Shown: in pieces, positions 36,453 through 46,785 of the stretch | Layout: the number at the start of each line of letters is the position of its first letter | Numbering within the stretch: the first letter of the stretch is position 1 | From: Roseovarius autotrophicus | GTDB taxonomy: Bacteria; Pseudomonadota; Alphaproteobacteria; Rhodobacterales; Rhodobacteraceae | Direction: 5' to 3' | Length of the DNA stretch: 64,000 nt | NCBI RefSeq assembly: GCF_018069895.1 | Contig: NZ_JAGQDH010000001.1 | Span: forward strand, 496,001 to 560,000 | Position numbers and translations under genes: made by a program | The notes under the pieces: model-generated | Database searches by the model: none | Told to the model about the DNA's origin: nothing | Seen by the model: only the letters and a program-made list of their open reading frames with translations

Positions 36453-39362
36453 TCAGCCAAGCGCCTCGGAGCACCGCTTGCAGGTGCCGGGATGGGCGTG
36501 GGTGCCCACATCGGGCAGGATCTTCCAGCACCGCTGGCATTTCCTGCCCTCGGCGCGCTCGAACACCACGCCGACAGTGTCCACCTCTGGCAGGCGGAAC
36601 GCCTCTGGGGGGCGTGGATCGGCGGTGAGGATCAGGTCGGACGTGATGCAGACATCCGCGAAATCCACCGATTTTAGCGCCTTGAGCATTTCGGCATCGC
36701 GCACATGGATAATAGGCGCGGCCTCGAGGCTTGCCCCGATCACCTTGTCGGTGCGCTGAACCTCCAGCGCCGCCGTCACCACGCGCCGCGCGGCTCGCAC
36801 AACCGCCCATTTCGCCGCCAGCGGCTCGTCCAGCCAGTCTGCGGGGGTCTCGGGCATGTCGTTCAGGTGCACGGAGTTGTCCTCGCCCGGAAAGCGAGAA
36901 AGCCACACATCCTCCATCGTGAACACCAGCACCGGGGCGAGCCAGGTGGTCAGGCGCTGAAACACCAGATCCATCACCGTGCGCGCGGCGCGGCGGCGCG
37001 CCGTGTCGCCGTCGCAATAGAGCGCGTCCTTGCGGATGTCGAAGTAGAACGCGCTTAGATCAAGCGTGCAGAAGTTGAAAAGTTGCTGAAAAACACCTTG
37101 AAAATCATAGATTTCATAGCCTTTTCTCACCTTGTGATCCAGCTCCGCCAGCCGGTGCAGCACCCACCGTTCAAGCTCGGGCATTTCGGCGGGCACGACC
37201 CGGTCGGCCTCCGAGAAATGCGACAGCGCGCCGAGCATGAAGCGCATCGTGTTGCGCAACCGGCGATAGCTGTCCGCGACGCCCTTGAGGATCTCCGGCC
37301 CGATCCGCAGATCGGCGGTGTAATCCGCCTGCGCCACCCAAAGCCGCAGGATATCGGCTCCGTATTGCTTGACCACCTCCTCGGGGGCCACGGTATTGCC
37401 GAGCGATTTGGACATCTTGTTGCCCTTCTCGTCCAGCGTGAAGCCATGGGTCAGCACACCGCGATAGGGCGCGTGCCCGATCGTGCCGCAGGCCTGCAAC
37501 ATCGAGGAATGGAACCAGCCCCGGTGCTGATCGGTGCCCTCCAGATAGAGGTCCGCGATTCCGTCCTCGGACCCATCCGCCCGGTCGCGCAGCACGAAGG
37601 CATGGGTGGAGCCGGAATCGAACCACACATCGAGAATGTCATCGACCTTGTGCCAGTCGTCCGGGTTGACGATGCCCTCAAGGAACCGCTCCTTGGCGCC
37701 CTCTTTATACCAGGCGTCCGCGCCCTCTTGCTCGAAGGCCGCGAGGATGCGCGCGTTGACCTCTGCATTCCGTAAAAGGTAATCGGAATCCGTTGGTTGC
37801 GCGCCGTTTTTCACAAAACAGGTGAGCGGCACACCCCAGGCACGCTGACGGCTCAGCACCCAGTCGGGCCGCGCCTCGATCATCGAGTAGAGCCGGTTGC
37901 GCCCGGTCTTGGGCGTCCATGTCACCAGCTCGTCAATCGAGCGCAGCGCGCGTTCGCGAATGGTCGTGCCGTAATCGTCCTGCCCGTCTCCCACCGCGCG
38001 GTCAATCGCCGCAAACCACTGCGGCGTGTTGCGATAGATCACGGGCGCCTTGGAGCGCCATGAATGCGGATAGCTGTGCTTGATCTTGCCGCGCGCCAGC
38101 AGCCCGCCAACCTCGATCAACTTGTCGATCACGGCCTTGTTGGCGTTGCCCTCTTTGCCCTTGCGATCAAGGATGAACTTGCCGCCAAAAAACGGCAGAT
38201 CGGGCCGGAAAGAGCCGTCATCCATCACGTTGTAGGTGATGACCTGCCCCAACATCCCCAGATCGCGGTAAAGTTCGTATTCCTCCATCCCGTGCGAGGG
38301 CGCGCAATGCACGAATCCGGTGCCCTCCTCGTCAGTCACGAAATCGGCAGCTCGGAAATCGCGCAGATCGTCCCATTCGCCGTTTGAGCCTTCGGCCCCG
38401 GCAAGCGGGTGGCGCAGCGACAGGCGCCCAAGCTCATCGCTCGTCACATCGCGGAGCCTGCGATACATGCCATCCGATAGCCGCGCGCGGGTCATGATAT
38501 CCTCGGCACGGGCATCAGCGAGGATGAAACGATCCCCCACCGAGGCCCAACATTCCTCGGGCGTGGCGGTCACTTCATAGAGACCGTAGGAAATCGCCTC
38601 TCCATAGACCACCGCCTTGTTGGAGGGCATGGTCCAGGGCGTCGTGGTCCAGATCACCACATGGGCGTTCTCCAGATCACCCGCCCCCTGATGCACCCGA
38701 AACTTCACCCAGACCGTGAAGCTCTCCTTGTCGTGATACTCCACCTCCGCCTCGGCCAGAGCGGTCTTTTCGATCGGCGACCACATCACGGGCTTTGACC
38801 CCTGATAGAGCACGCCGGTCATCAGGAATTTCTGAAATTCCTCCGCGATGATCCGCTCGGCGCGGAAATCCATCGTCAGATACGGGCGATCCCAACAGCC
38901 GGTGATCCCCAGCCGCTTGAACTCCTCGCGCTGGATGTCGATCCAGCCTTCAGCGAACTTGCGGCATTCCTGCCGGAAATCGACGATATCGACCTCGTCC
39001 TTGTTCTTGCCCTTGGTGCGGTATTGCTCCTCGATCTTCCATTCGATCGGCAGACCGTGGCAATCCCAGCCGGGGATATAGCGCGCGTCGCGGCCCATCA
39101 TCTGCTGCGAGCGCACCACCATATCCTTGAGGATCTTGTTCAGCGCATGACCGATATGCAGATGCCCGTTGGCATAGGGCGGGCCATCATGGAGCGTGAA
39201 GGGCTTGCGGGTTTGTGCCTTCTCCCGCAGCCGCTCATATACCCCGATCCGCGCCCACCGTTCCAGCCACTCTGGCTCGCGCTGCGGCAGGCCCGCGCGC
39301 ATCGGAAAATCGGTTTCGGGCAGGTTGAGCGTGTCCTTGTAATCGGGCAGGTCGGCGCACAT
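36453..39362 (-). CDS. ileS: Isoleucine--tRNA ligase
   Basis: 969 residues, full length. Class I synthetase charging tRNA-Ile, with proofreading. The HIGH motif reads GHLHIGHALNK (about residue 72), the KMSKS loop GNKMSKSLGN (about 640) and the CP1 editing domain contains WTTTPWTMPSNKA (threonine-rich) and GTGFVHCAPSHGMEEY. A C-terminal zinc ribbon has CQRCWKI... TCKRC, four cysteines as in bacterial type 1 IleRS. Monocistronic. I see no riboswitch-like structure in the 214 bp upstream, which also serves the divergent haemoglobin gene. Confidence 0.97.
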   Translation of the reverse strand: MCADLPDYKDTLNLPETDFPMRAGLPQREPEWLERWARIGVYERLREKAQTRKPFTLHDGPPYANGHLHIGHALNKILKDMVVRSQQMMGRDARYIPGWDCHGLPIEWKIEEQYRTKGKNKDEVDIVDFRQECRKFAEGWIDIQREEFKRLGITGCWDRPYLTMDFRAERIIAEEFQKFLMTGVLYQGSKPVMWSPIEKTALAEAEVEYHDKESFTVWVKFRVHQGAGDLENAHVVIWTTTPWTMPSNKAVVYGEAISYGLYEVTATPEECWASVGDRFILADARAEDIMTRARLSDGMYRRLRDVTSDELGRLSLRHPLAGAEGSNGEWDDLRDFRAADFVTDEEGTGFVHCAPSHGMEEYELYRDLGMLGQVITYNVMDDGSFRPDLPFFGGKFILDRKGKEGNANKAVIDKLIEVGGLLARGKIKHSYPHSWRSKAPVIYRNTPQWFAAIDRAVGDGQDDYGTTIRERALRSIDELVTWTPKTGRNRLYSMIEARPDWVLSRQRAWGVPLTCFVKNGAQPTDSDYLLRNAEVNARILAAFEQEGADAWYKEGAKERFLEGIVNPDDWHKVDDILDVWFDSGSTHAFVLRDRADGSEDGIADLYLEGTDQHRGWFHSSMLQACGTIGHAPYRGVLTHGFTLDEKGNKMSKSLGNTVAPEEVVKQYGADILRLWVAQADYTADLRIGPEILKGVADSYRRLRNTMRFMLGALSHFSEADRVVPAEMPELERWVLHRLAELDHKVRKGYEIYDFQGVFQQLFNFCTLDLSAFYFDIRKDALYCDGDTARRRAARTVMDLVFQRLTTWLAPVLVFTMEDVWLSRFPGEDNSVHLNDMPETPADWLDEPLAAKWAVVRAARRVVTAALEVQRTDKVIGASLEAAPIIHVRDAEMLKALKSVDFADVCITSDLILTADPRPPEAFRLPEVDTVGVVFERAEGRKCQRCWKILPDVGTHAHPGTCKRCSEALG

Positions 39363-39576
39363 GGGGGCGTCCTTCGTCAGGTCTTGGGATATTGGGAGAG
39401 AGGCGGCGCGATCGCTCCAACGCCTTGTCCCGGCAGCTCGACTTGGTCAGAGCGCCGGGCATGTAATTCGAATGATGATCGCGGCACGGTGCGTCATGGC
39501 CCGCGTTATAGGCGCGCGCTCGCCAAGCGTCCAGAGGGGGATTGCCACGCCGCGCGCGACGCGCCACATAAGCGCC

Positions 39577-39987
39577 ATGAACACCGCCCTGCCCCCGCGT
39601 TTTCCCATCACCCGACCCGAGATCGCGCGGGTGATCGCGGCCTTCTACACCGCCGTGCGCGCCCATCCCGGCCTTGGCCCGGTCTTTGCCGTCCATGTCA
39701 CCGACTGGCCCGCGCATGAGGCGAAGATCACCGATTTCTGGGCCAGCACGATCCTGCACGAACGCTGCTATGACGGCTCTCCGATGGCGGCGCATGTGAA
39801 CGCGCGCAATGTTCAGCCGGGCATGTTCTCGACCTGGCTGGCGCTGTTCGATGCCGTTCTGGCGCGCGAACTGTCGCCCGATCAGGCCACCGCATGGTCG
39901 GCGCTGGCGCATCGTATCGGGCGGTCCTTGCGCGCGGGCGTTGTGGATCGCAGCACCCATCCCGGCGGCGTGCCGAAGCTACGATAA
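39577..39987 (+). CDS. Group III truncated haemoglobin
   Basis: 136 residues. Single-domain haem protein of the TrHb3 group. The N-terminal helix has IARVIAAFYTAVRAHPGLGPVF, then HEAKITDFWASTIL, and the proximal haem ligand is most likely the His of PMAAHVNARN (about residue 73), followed by FSTWLALFDAVL. Group III globins bind oxygen, NO or peroxide in micro-oxic or nitrosative conditions; the role here is unknown. Divergent from ileS, convergent with the GntP-type permease gene two bases away. The conserved placement of the His supports the call. Confidence 0.85.
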   Translation: MNTALPPRFPITRPEIARVIAAFYTAVRAHPGLGPVFAVHVTDWPAHEAKITDFWASTILHERCYDGSPMAAHVNARNVQPGMFSTWLALFDAVLARELSPDQATAWSALAHRIGRSLRAGVVDRSTHPGGVPKLR

Positions 39988-39988
39988 C

Positions 39989-41347
39989 TCAGAAGGCACC
40001 CAGAACCGTCCCCAGCCCGATGATCAGTGCGCAGGCCAGCACCGGGCCGATGACCGCCACCATGAAGATATCGCCATAGGCTTGCCGATGGCTCATCCCG
40101 CAGATGCCCAGCAGCGTGATCACCGCGCCATTGTGCGGCAGGGTGTCAAGGCCCCCGGTCGCCACCGCTACCACCCGGTGCAGAAGCGCCGGATCGACAC
40201 CCTGCACCGCCGCCTCGGCCAGCATCGCGACCCCCAGCACGTCAAGCGCGATCGACATGCCCCCCGAGGCCGAGCCGGTGATCCCGGCAAGCGCGCTTGA
40301 CGACAGCGCCGCCGAGATCAGCACATTGCCCCCCGACAGCCCGTCGAGACTGGCCCGCAGGATCTCGAAGCCCGGCAAGGTGGCGATGACCGCGCCAAAG
40401 CCCACAAGGCTCGCAGTATTGAAAAGCGGCAAGAGCGCGGCCTCGGCCCCCTTGTTGAGCGCCTGCATGACCTGTGGCGGGCGCGTGGCCAGAAGCGCCA
40501 GCACCAGCGCCACGCTCAGCGCCGCGATCACGGACCAGAGGCCCTTGACCCGCGCCAGATCGGTCTCGCCATAAAGCGGGAGCGCCAGATAGCCGGTGTC
40601 GAGCGCGGGCAGGATGGCAACGCCCATGGCCAGCGTCACCACCGCCACCGACAGGATCGGCAACGCCGCGCGCCAGAGCGGCAGAGTGCCTTGCGCCGCC
40701 CCGCCCTCGGGCCGCGCGGGCGCGTCCTCGCCTGCCAGCCAGCGCGCGCGCAGACGCAGCCAGACCATGCCCAAGCCCAGCATCACAAGCGCCGCGATTA
40801 CCCCCAGCCCCGGTGCGGCAAAGGGCGTGGTGCCGAAGGTGGCCATCGGGATCGCGTTCTGAATCGACGGCGTGCCGGGCAGCGCCGTCATGGTAAACGT
40901 GAAGGCCCCCAAAGCGATGGTCGCCGGGATAAGGCGCGCGGGCAACCCCGTCTCGGCGAAGAGCGCGCGCGCCAGCGGCCAGGCGGCAAAGGCCACCACG
41001 AAAAGCGACACGCCGCCATAGGTCAGCACCGCGCAGGCCAGCACCAGCGCCAGAATGGCATTGCCCGCACCAAGCGCACCTGCGATGGCCGTGGCGATGC
41101 GCTGCGCCGCGCCCGAGACCTCCATCACCCGGCCGAAAAGTGCGCCCAGCAGGAACAGCGGAAAGAAGGCCACCACAAACCCCCCCGCCGCCTCCATGAA
41201 CACCTGCGTATAGCCCGCCAACACCGGCGCGCCCGACAGCGCCGCCACCAGCGCCGCCAGCACCGGGGCCAGCACCAGCACCGACACCCCTGCCCAGGCC
41301 CCCGCGATCAGCAGGCCAAGCGCCACAAGGATGAGAAGAACCGCCAT
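39989..41347 (-). CDS. GntP-family permease
   Basis: 452 residues from the ATG at 41347. Highly hydrophobic with about 12 predicted helices, in the gluconate:H+ symporter (GntP) superfamily. Recognisable segments are FFPLFLLGALFGRVMEVSGAA, ALPGTPSIQNAIPMATFGTTPFAAPGLGV, ALSSSALAGITGSASGGMSIAL and the near-C-terminal LDTLPHNGAVITLLGICGMSHRQAYGDIF. Imports a small organic acid, possibly gluconate or hydroxybutyrate; the substrate cannot be fixed. No catabolic gene accompanies it; downstream lies the haemoglobin gene (convergent) and upstream the molybdenum hydroxylase genes. Confidence 0.88.
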   Translation of the reverse strand: MAVLLILVALGLLIAGAWAGVSVLVLAPVLAALVAALSGAPVLAGYTQVFMEAAGGFVVAFFPLFLLGALFGRVMEVSGAAQRIATAIAGALGAGNAILALVLACAVLTYGGVSLFVVAFAAWPLARALFAETGLPARLIPATIALGAFTFTMTALPGTPSIQNAIPMATFGTTPFAAPGLGVIAALVMLGLGMVWLRLRARWLAGEDAPARPEGGAAQGTLPLWRAALPILSVAVVTLAMGVAILPALDTGYLALPLYGETDLARVKGLWSVIAALSVALVLALLATRPPQVMQALNKGAEAALLPLFNTASLVGFGAVIATLPGFEILRASLDGLSGGNVLISAALSSSALAGITGSASGGMSIALDVLGVAMLAEAAVQGVDPALLHRVVAVATGGLDTLPHNGAVITLLGICGMSHRQAYGDIFMVAVIGPVLACALIIGLGTVLGAF

Positions 41348-41497
41348 GCCGCACCCCACTTTTTCTGCAGCGCAGCATAACGAATAACGACTCGGGTTGC
41401 CAGCCAGTAACCGACGCCCGCAGCCGGAAAACCCGCGCCTCTCGTCGTCGCCGCAAGAGAAGTCCCGGCCCGGCGGCCGGGCGGACAAATGGGCGCG

Positions 41498-43735
41498 TCA
41501 GACGAACCCGATATGCTGGTCGAACGGCATTTCCCGAACCCGACTGCCCGTCGCAGCAAAGATCGCATTGGCCAGCGCCGGGGCGGCGGGCGGCACCGGC
41601 GGCTCTCCGATGCCGCGAATGCGCTCGCCATTTTCCAGCCCGCGCACGGTGATTTCGGGGCATTGACAAAGGCGCATGGCGCGGAATGTGTCGAAATTCG
41701 TCTGCTCGGTCACGCCCCCCTCATAGGTGATCTGACCATGCATCGCATGACCAAGGCCAAAGACCACGCCGCCCTTCACCAGCCCGTCGAAATTCACCGG
41801 ATCGAGCACGCGCCCCACCTCGGCAGCGACATGGACGTGATCGAGGCGGATGCCCTCGGCGGTCTGCGTCACCTCCACCACCATCGCGCAGGGCACCCCG
41901 AACGAGAGGCAGAACGCCACGCCGCGCCCGCGCCCCGCGGCCATCGGCGCGCCCCAGCCCGACATCTCGCCCACGGCCTCCAGCACCGCGCGCGAAGGGC
42001 CGTGATCGCAGAGCCGCAGACGTTCCTCCAGCGGGTCGGCCCCGGCGGCGTGGATCACCTCATCCAACAGGCTTTCGTGGAAGAACCCGTTGGTGGACGC
42101 GCCCACCGACCGCCAGCTTGAGACGGGTGCCAGTTCCGGTGCGCGATAGCCCGTCACCCGGTAATGCGGGATGGCAAAGGGCTGATCCCAGGCCCCCGCC
42201 ACGATCTGAAGATCGGGGCCGGGGGCGGGGATGTTCTGCCGCCCCATCTGCGACGCGATGACCGAGGGCATGGCGATGCCCAGATCGACCGCCACGACCC
42301 GGCCCCCCGCCACCCGACCGCGCCCGCGCGCCATGGCGATCTGTCGGGGAAAGTCATGGCCCATGTCCTCCTCCCGCGAATAGGTGAGTTTGACCGGACG
42401 CCCAGGCACCGCCATGGCGATCCGGGCGGCATGGCGCGTCACCTCATCCTCCAGCCGGTGCCCGAAACTGCCGCCGATCATCTGCGCGTGCACATGGATG
42501 GCCTCGGCGGCCAGGCCGGTGATCGCGGCCACGTTTTTCTGGACGAAACGCGGCACCTGCGTGCCGGTCCAGACATCGACGCGCGCGGGCGTGTAAAGCA
42601 CCGTGGCATTGAGCGGCTCCAGCGGCGCATGGGCCAGATAGGGCGCGCGATACTCGGCCTCGACATCCGTTGATTCGGCCAGCGCGGCCTCCACATCGCC
42701 CTCGTCGCGGAATTGGCTGTCTTGCCGCGCGCTGTCGAAACTCTCCGAGAGTGCCTGCCAATGCCCCGCCATGTCGGGCGGAAACGGGGCGGGGCCATGA
42801 TCAAGCATGATCGCCTGCGCGCCCTGCATCGCGTGCCATGTGCTTGTGGCAATGACGGCCACGCCACCGGGCAGGGCCAGCACCTTTTCCACCCCGCGCA
42901 TCGTCTCGGCACGGGTCGCGTCAAAGCCCCGCAGCGCCGCGCCCTGCGGGGCCAGCCGCACGGCGGCATAGAGCATGTCAGGCCGCGTCACGTCGATGCC
43001 GTAATCCTGTTTTCCGGTGGATTTCGCCACGATATCAATGCGCTGCATCGGCTTTGTGAGAAGCCGCCAACCTGCTGGATCGCGCAGCGCCACCTTGGTG
43101 ACAGGCTCGGTCAGCGCCGCCTCGGCGGCCAAACTCTGGTAGCTGAGCCGCGTGCCGTCGGGCAGGACCACCGCGCCCCGTTCGGTCGTGAGGGTTGCCA
43201 CCTCCAGACCGTGCAACCGCGCCGCCGCCGCTTTCAGTGTCTCGCGCGCCACAGCCCCCGCGCGGCGCAGCTTCTCATAGCCATCCGGCACGGTGGTCGA
43301 TCCGCCGGTGATCTGCATACCGAGAAACTTCATCGGGGCTGCCATCGCGCCGCGCGCGGTCTCTGCCAACCAGCCCTGATCGGTCGCCCGGAACGGCACC
43401 GCCTCGGACGACAGCGCCGTGTTCCAATAGGCGCGGCTTGGCGGGCCAGGATCGGTGCTGACCTGATCAAGTCCCACATCCAGTTCCTCGGCGATCAGCG
43501 CCGCCTGCACCGAGGTGGCCCCTTGCCCCTTGTCGGCGCGCGGCGTGATCAGCGTGATCGCCTCGGCGGTGATGATCACATAGGGCGTGAGCGCCGCCGC
43601 CCCCTCGGGCAGGTCGCGCAAGAGCGGGTTGGCGTAAGGCGTCTTGAACCGCCAGACGCCAAAGGCCACGCCGCCCGCGATGGCTGCCGATCCGATGAGG
43701 AAACTCCGCCGGGCGATGGTCCGCGCGCGTCCCAT
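41498..43735 (-). CDS. Molybdopterin-binding subunit of an IorB-like hydroxylase
   Basis: 745 residues. Large subunit of a xanthine-oxidase-family enzyme of the isoquinoline 1-oxidoreductase/aldehyde oxidase type. Twin-arginine signal RRSFLIGSAAIAGG at residues 9-22, so the enzyme is exported folded with cofactor. Visible: YVIITAEAITLITPRADKGQG, MIGGSFGHRLEDEV (Mo-cofactor loop), SWRSVGASTNGFFHESLLDE and the catalytic glutamate in GIGEPPVPPAAPALANA. It starts 1 nt past the stop of the 2Fe-2S subunit gene. A cytochrome c third subunit, common in such enzymes, is not encoded here. The substrate, an N-heterocycle or aldehyde, is unknown. Confidence 0.9.
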   Translation of the reverse strand: MGRARTIARRSFLIGSAAIAGGVAFGVWRFKTPYANPLLRDLPEGAAALTPYVIITAEAITLITPRADKGQGATSVQAALIAEELDVGLDQVSTDPGPPSRAYWNTALSSEAVPFRATDQGWLAETARGAMAAPMKFLGMQITGGSTTVPDGYEKLRRAGAVARETLKAAAARLHGLEVATLTTERGAVVLPDGTRLSYQSLAAEAALTEPVTKVALRDPAGWRLLTKPMQRIDIVAKSTGKQDYGIDVTRPDMLYAAVRLAPQGAALRGFDATRAETMRGVEKVLALPGGVAVIATSTWHAMQGAQAIMLDHGPAPFPPDMAGHWQALSESFDSARQDSQFRDEGDVEAALAESTDVEAEYRAPYLAHAPLEPLNATVLYTPARVDVWTGTQVPRFVQKNVAAITGLAAEAIHVHAQMIGGSFGHRLEDEVTRHAARIAMAVPGRPVKLTYSREEDMGHDFPRQIAMARGRGRVAGGRVVAVDLGIAMPSVIASQMGRQNIPAPGPDLQIVAGAWDQPFAIPHYRVTGYRAPELAPVSSWRSVGASTNGFFHESLLDEVIHAAGADPLEERLRLCDHGPSRAVLEAVGEMSGWGAPMAAGRGRGVAFCLSFGVPCAMVVEVTQTAEGIRLDHVHVAAEVGRVLDPVNFDGLVKGGVVFGLGHAMHGQITYEGGVTEQTNFDTFRAMRLCQCPEITVRGLENGERIRGIGEPPVPPAAPALANAIFAATGSRVREMPFDQHIGFV

Positions 43736-43736
43736 C

Positions 43737-44198
43737 TCAGGCCCCCTTCATCGCGCGCGCGGCGGCACGAACGGCCGCGCGGATGCGCGGATAGGTTCCG
43801 CAACGGCACAGATTACCCGACATGGCGTCGTCGATCTCGGCGTCGGTCGGATCTGCCACCTCGGCCAGCAGGCCCGCCGCCTGCATGATCTGCCCCGACT
43901 GGCAATAGCCGCATTGCGCCACCTGCGTCGCGATCCAGGCCGCCTGCACCGGGTGTGGCGTCTCGGGCGTGCCCAACCCCTCGATCGTGGTGACCGGTCC
44001 CCAGACATCGCCAAGCGCCACCTGACAGGACCGCGTTGCCACACCGTCAATATGCACCGTGCAGGCCCCGCATTGCGCGATGCCGCAGCCGTATTTCGTT
44101 CCCGTCAGACCCAGCACATCGCGCAGCACCCACAAAAGCGGCATGTCGGGATCAAGCCCATGGGTCGGAAAATCGGTCCCGTTCACGGTCAGCGGCAT
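43737..44198 (-). CDS. 2Fe-2S subunit of an IorA-like hydroxylase
   Basis: 153 residues. Small electron-transfer subunit partnering the molybdopterin subunit encoded next. The plant-type ferredoxin cluster is ligated by [18 protein letters not shown] with a later Cys in TRSCQ. The second, helical [2Fe-2S] domain has [12 protein letters not shown] and [12 protein letters not shown]. All eight cysteines are present. No own signal peptide, so it is probably carried out through Tat with the large subunit. First gene of this two-gene unit, with a palindrome 24 bp before the start. Confidence 0.93.
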   Translation of the reverse strand: MPLTVNGTDFPTHGLDPDMPLLWVLRDVLGLTGTKYGCGIAQCGACTVHIDGVATRSCQVALGDVWGPVTTIEGLGTPETPHPVQAAWIATQVAQCGYCQSGQIMQAAGLLAEVADPTDAEIDDAMSGNLCRCGTYPRIRAAVRAAARAMKGA

Positions 44199-44221
44199 GG
44201 CGGCCTCTCCCTGTGCTTCAT

Positions 44222-44241
44222 CGATCAGGATAAACTGATCG
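44222..44241. promoter_or_regulatory. Palindrome upstream of the molybdenum hydroxylase genes
   Basis: CGATCAG GATAAA CTGATCG is a perfect 7-bp inverted repeat with a 6-nt centre, located 24-43 bp before the start of the 2Fe-2S subunit gene and 85 bp beyond moeA. Its size suits a TetR- or MarR-type operator. No regulator gene is adjacent. Confidence 0.45.
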
Positions 44242-44326
44242 GTTCAGGTGTCCAGAGGGAACGTGGAGTTCCAGCGCCTGGCAGCCACGTGCGACAACAA
44301 CGTCCGGATTCGCCGCCGAGACCTCC

Positions 44327-45496
44327 TCAGATCGGCAGATAGTCTACCAACTCTCCCACCTCACGCGCCGGATCGTGCGGCGGGCGCACAAGCAGCGCGT
44401 CGGCGTGGGCGAGGATGCTCAGAAGGGAACTGTCCTGCCGGTCCTCGGCCGTAATACCTTCGGGGCCAAGACGCGCGCGCATGTAATGCTCGCGCGGGCC
44501 GTTTCCGGGCAGAGGCGCGGCAAGGCGCGCCGTCAGGCGCGGCGCGGGCACGGCCCCAAGCCCCTGCATCCTGCTCAGCATCGGCACGACAAAAACCTGC
44601 CCGCAGACCATGGCCGAGACCGGGTTGCCCGGCAGTCCCACCATCGCCGCCCCCCCCATGCGGCCCGCCATCAACGGCTTGCCGGGGCGCATCGCGACCT
44701 TGTAGAAGGCGCGCGCCATCCCAAGCTCGGACCCCAGCCGCGCGACAAGGTCGTGATCGCCCACCGAGGCCCCACCGATGGTCACGATCAGGTCATTGCC
44801 CTCGGCCAGCCCCAGCACCGCCTCAAGCGAAGCGCGCGTGTCGCGGGCAATCGGCAGAAGACGCGCCACTGCGCCGTGGCTCTCGAACAGCGCCTTGAGG
44901 CCAAAACCGTTGGAGGCCACGATCTGATCGGGGCCGGGGGTCTCTCCGGGCATGACAAGCTCGTCGCCAGTGGCGATCAGCGCAACCTCCGGGCGGCGAT
45001 GCACCGGAACGCGGGCGATGTTCATCGAGGCCAGCAGCGCCAGATCAGCGGGGCGCAGACGGCGCGGGGCGGGGATCACCTCGCCCATGTGGAAATCGCC
45101 GCCTACGGGGCGGATGTTGTCGGATGCCCCGATGTTATCGCCGAGGGTAATCCGGTCGCCGTCGCGCGTCACATCCTCCTGCATGACCACGCGGGTCGCG
45201 CCCTCGGGCACCGGCGCGCCGGTAAATATGCGCACCGCCTCGCCCGGCCCGACGGCGGCCCCGAACCCATGCCCCGCCGCCGCCTCGCCGATGACACGCA
45301 GCACAGCGCCGGGGGACAGGGTATCGGCCACCGCATAGCCATCCATGGCAGAGGCGGCAAAGGGAGGCTGATCGCGGCCTGCCGCCACATCGCGCGCGAG
45401 CACGCGGCCTGCGGCCTCGGACAGTGGCACCTCCTCCACCTCCAACGGGTCAACCAGCGCAAAAAGCGCGGCGAGGGCCTCGCCAACCGATATCAT
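44327..45496 (-). CDS. moeA: Molybdopterin molybdenumtransferase
   Basis: 389 residues. Inserts molybdate into adenylated molybdopterin. Visible: [13 protein letters not shown] at the N-terminus, [18 protein letters not shown], the active-site series [19 protein letters not shown] and [29 protein letters not shown] and [11 protein letters not shown], with domain IV at the C-terminus. Last gene of trpG-trpD-trpC-moaC-moeA, coupled to moaC by ATGA. A molybdenum hydroxylase is encoded immediately downstream. Confidence 0.96.
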   Translation of the reverse strand: MISVGEALAALFALVDPLEVEEVPLSEAAGRVLARDVAAGRDQPPFAASAMDGYAVADTLSPGAVLRVIGEAAAGHGFGAAVGPGEAVRIFTGAPVPEGATRVVMQEDVTRDGDRITLGDNIGASDNIRPVGGDFHMGEVIPAPRRLRPADLALLASMNIARVPVHRRPEVALIATGDELVMPGETPGPDQIVASNGFGLKALFESHGAVARLLPIARDTRASLEAVLGLAEGNDLIVTIGGASVGDHDLVARLGSELGMARAFYKVAMRPGKPLMAGRMGGAAMVGLPGNPVSAMVCGQVFVVPMLSRMQGLGAVPAPRLTARLAAPLPGNGPREHYMRARLGPEGITAEDRQDSSLLSILAHADALLVRPPHDPAREVGELVDYLPI

Positions 45497-45969
45497 GTCG
45501 CCTCATACCGCCCGGATTTGCCGCCATCCTTCAGAAGCAGGCGGATGCCGCCCATCTCCATCGCCTTGTCCACCGCCTTGGCCATGTCATAGACGGTGAG
45601 GGCAGCGATCGAGACCGCCGTCAGCGCCTCCATCTCCACCCCCGTCTGCCCCGATGTCTTGACCGTCGCCTCTATTCGCACACCCGGCAGATCGGGATCG
45701 AGCGTCAACTCTACCGCCACCTTGGTGACGGGAAGCGGATGACACAGCGGGATCAGATCGGGCGTCTTCTTGGCCCCCATGATCCCCGCCAGCCGCGCGA
45801 CCGAAAGCACGTCACCCTTTTTCGCGCGCCCCTCGGCGATCATGTCATAGGTGGTGCGCGCCATGCGCACATGGCCCTCGGCCACGGCCATGCGGTCGGT
45901 CACGGGCTTGTCGGAGACATCGACCATATGGGCGTGGCCCGCCGCGTCGAAATGGCTGAGCCCCGTCAT
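45493..45969 (-). CDS. moaC: Cyclic pyranopterin monophosphate synthase
   Basis: 158 residues. Converts the GTP-derived 3',8-cH2GTP made by MoaA into cPMP, the first stable molybdopterin precursor. Conserved features: [12 protein letters not shown] at the N-terminus, the catalytic lysine pair in [16 protein letters not shown], the [19 protein letters not shown] helix and LLKDGGKSG at the end. The start directly abuts the trpC stop (no gap), and the stop overlaps moeA (ATGA). Confidence 0.97.
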   Translation of the reverse strand: MTGLSHFDAAGHAHMVDVSDKPVTDRMAVAEGHVRMARTTYDMIAEGRAKKGDVLSVARLAGIMGAKKTPDLIPLCHPLPVTKVAVELTLDPDLPGVRIEATVKTSGQTGVEMEALTAVSIAALTVYDMAKAVDKAMEMGGIRLLLKDGGKSGRYEAT

Positions 45970-46785
45970 TCAGAAGCCCCCGGCTGTCAACGGATTGGCC
46001 AGCAGGCCGCGCGTGGCCGCCACCACGTCATCGGCGCGCATCAGCGTCTCGCCGATAAGGAAGGAGCGCGCGCCATAACGCGCCATCTCGGCCAGATCGT
46101 CGGAGGTGGCAATGCCGCTTTCGCTCACGATCATGCGCTCTGGGGGCACGAACTTCGACAGGTTGCGGGTGGTGTCGAGCGAGGTCTCGAAGGTGTTGAG
46201 GTCACGGTTGTTGATGCCGATCATCATAGAGCTGAGGGCGGTGGCGCGTTCAAGCTCTTCGCAGTTATGCACCTCGATGAGCGCATCCATCCCCCAATCA
46301 GTCGCCGCCGCCTCAAGCTCGGCGGCCTGCGCGTCGGACACGCTCGCCATGATGATCAGGATGCAATCGGCCCCCCAGGCGCGCGCCTCGGCCACCTGAT
46401 AGGGGTCATACATGAAATCCTTGCGCAGCACCGGCAGGTCGCAGGCGGCGCGCGCCTCGGTGAGATACTCGGGCGCACCCTGAAAACTCGGCCCGTCCGT
46501 CAGCACCGAAAGACAGGTAGCCCCGCCCTCGGCATAGGCGCGCGCCAGCGCGGGCGGATCGAAATCGGCCCGGATCAGGCCCTTGGAGGGGCTTGCCTTC
46601 TTGATCTCGGCGATCAGGCCATAACCCGTTTTCGACGCCTTCAGGAGAGCCTCGGCAAAGGGACGCACGGCAGAGGCCCCACGTGCCTGCGTTTCGATCT
46701 CGTCAAGCGGGCGCTCGGCCTTCGCCGCCGCGATCTCGTCCAGCTTGTAGGCCTTGATCTGTTCCAGGATGGTCGGGGTATTCAT
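45970..46785 (-). CDS. trpC: Indole-3-glycerol phosphate synthase
   Basis: 271 residues. TIM-barrel enzyme closing the indole ring in tryptophan synthesis. The catalytic lysine region [53 protein letters not shown] and [11 protein letters not shown] are all present. Monofunctional (no fused TrpF). The start overlaps the trpD stop by ATGA. Confidence 0.97.
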   Translation of the reverse strand: MNTPTILEQIKAYKLDEIAAAKAERPLDEIETQARGASAVRPFAEALLKASKTGYGLIAEIKKASPSKGLIRADFDPPALARAYAEGGATCLSVLTDGPSFQGAPEYLTEARAACDLPVLRKDFMYDPYQVAEARAWGADCILIIMASVSDAQAAELEAAATDWGMDALIEVHNCEELERATALSSMMIGINNRDLNTFETSLDTTRNLSKFVPPERMIVSESGIATSDDLAEMARYGARSFLIGETLMRADDVVAATRGLLANPLTAGGF

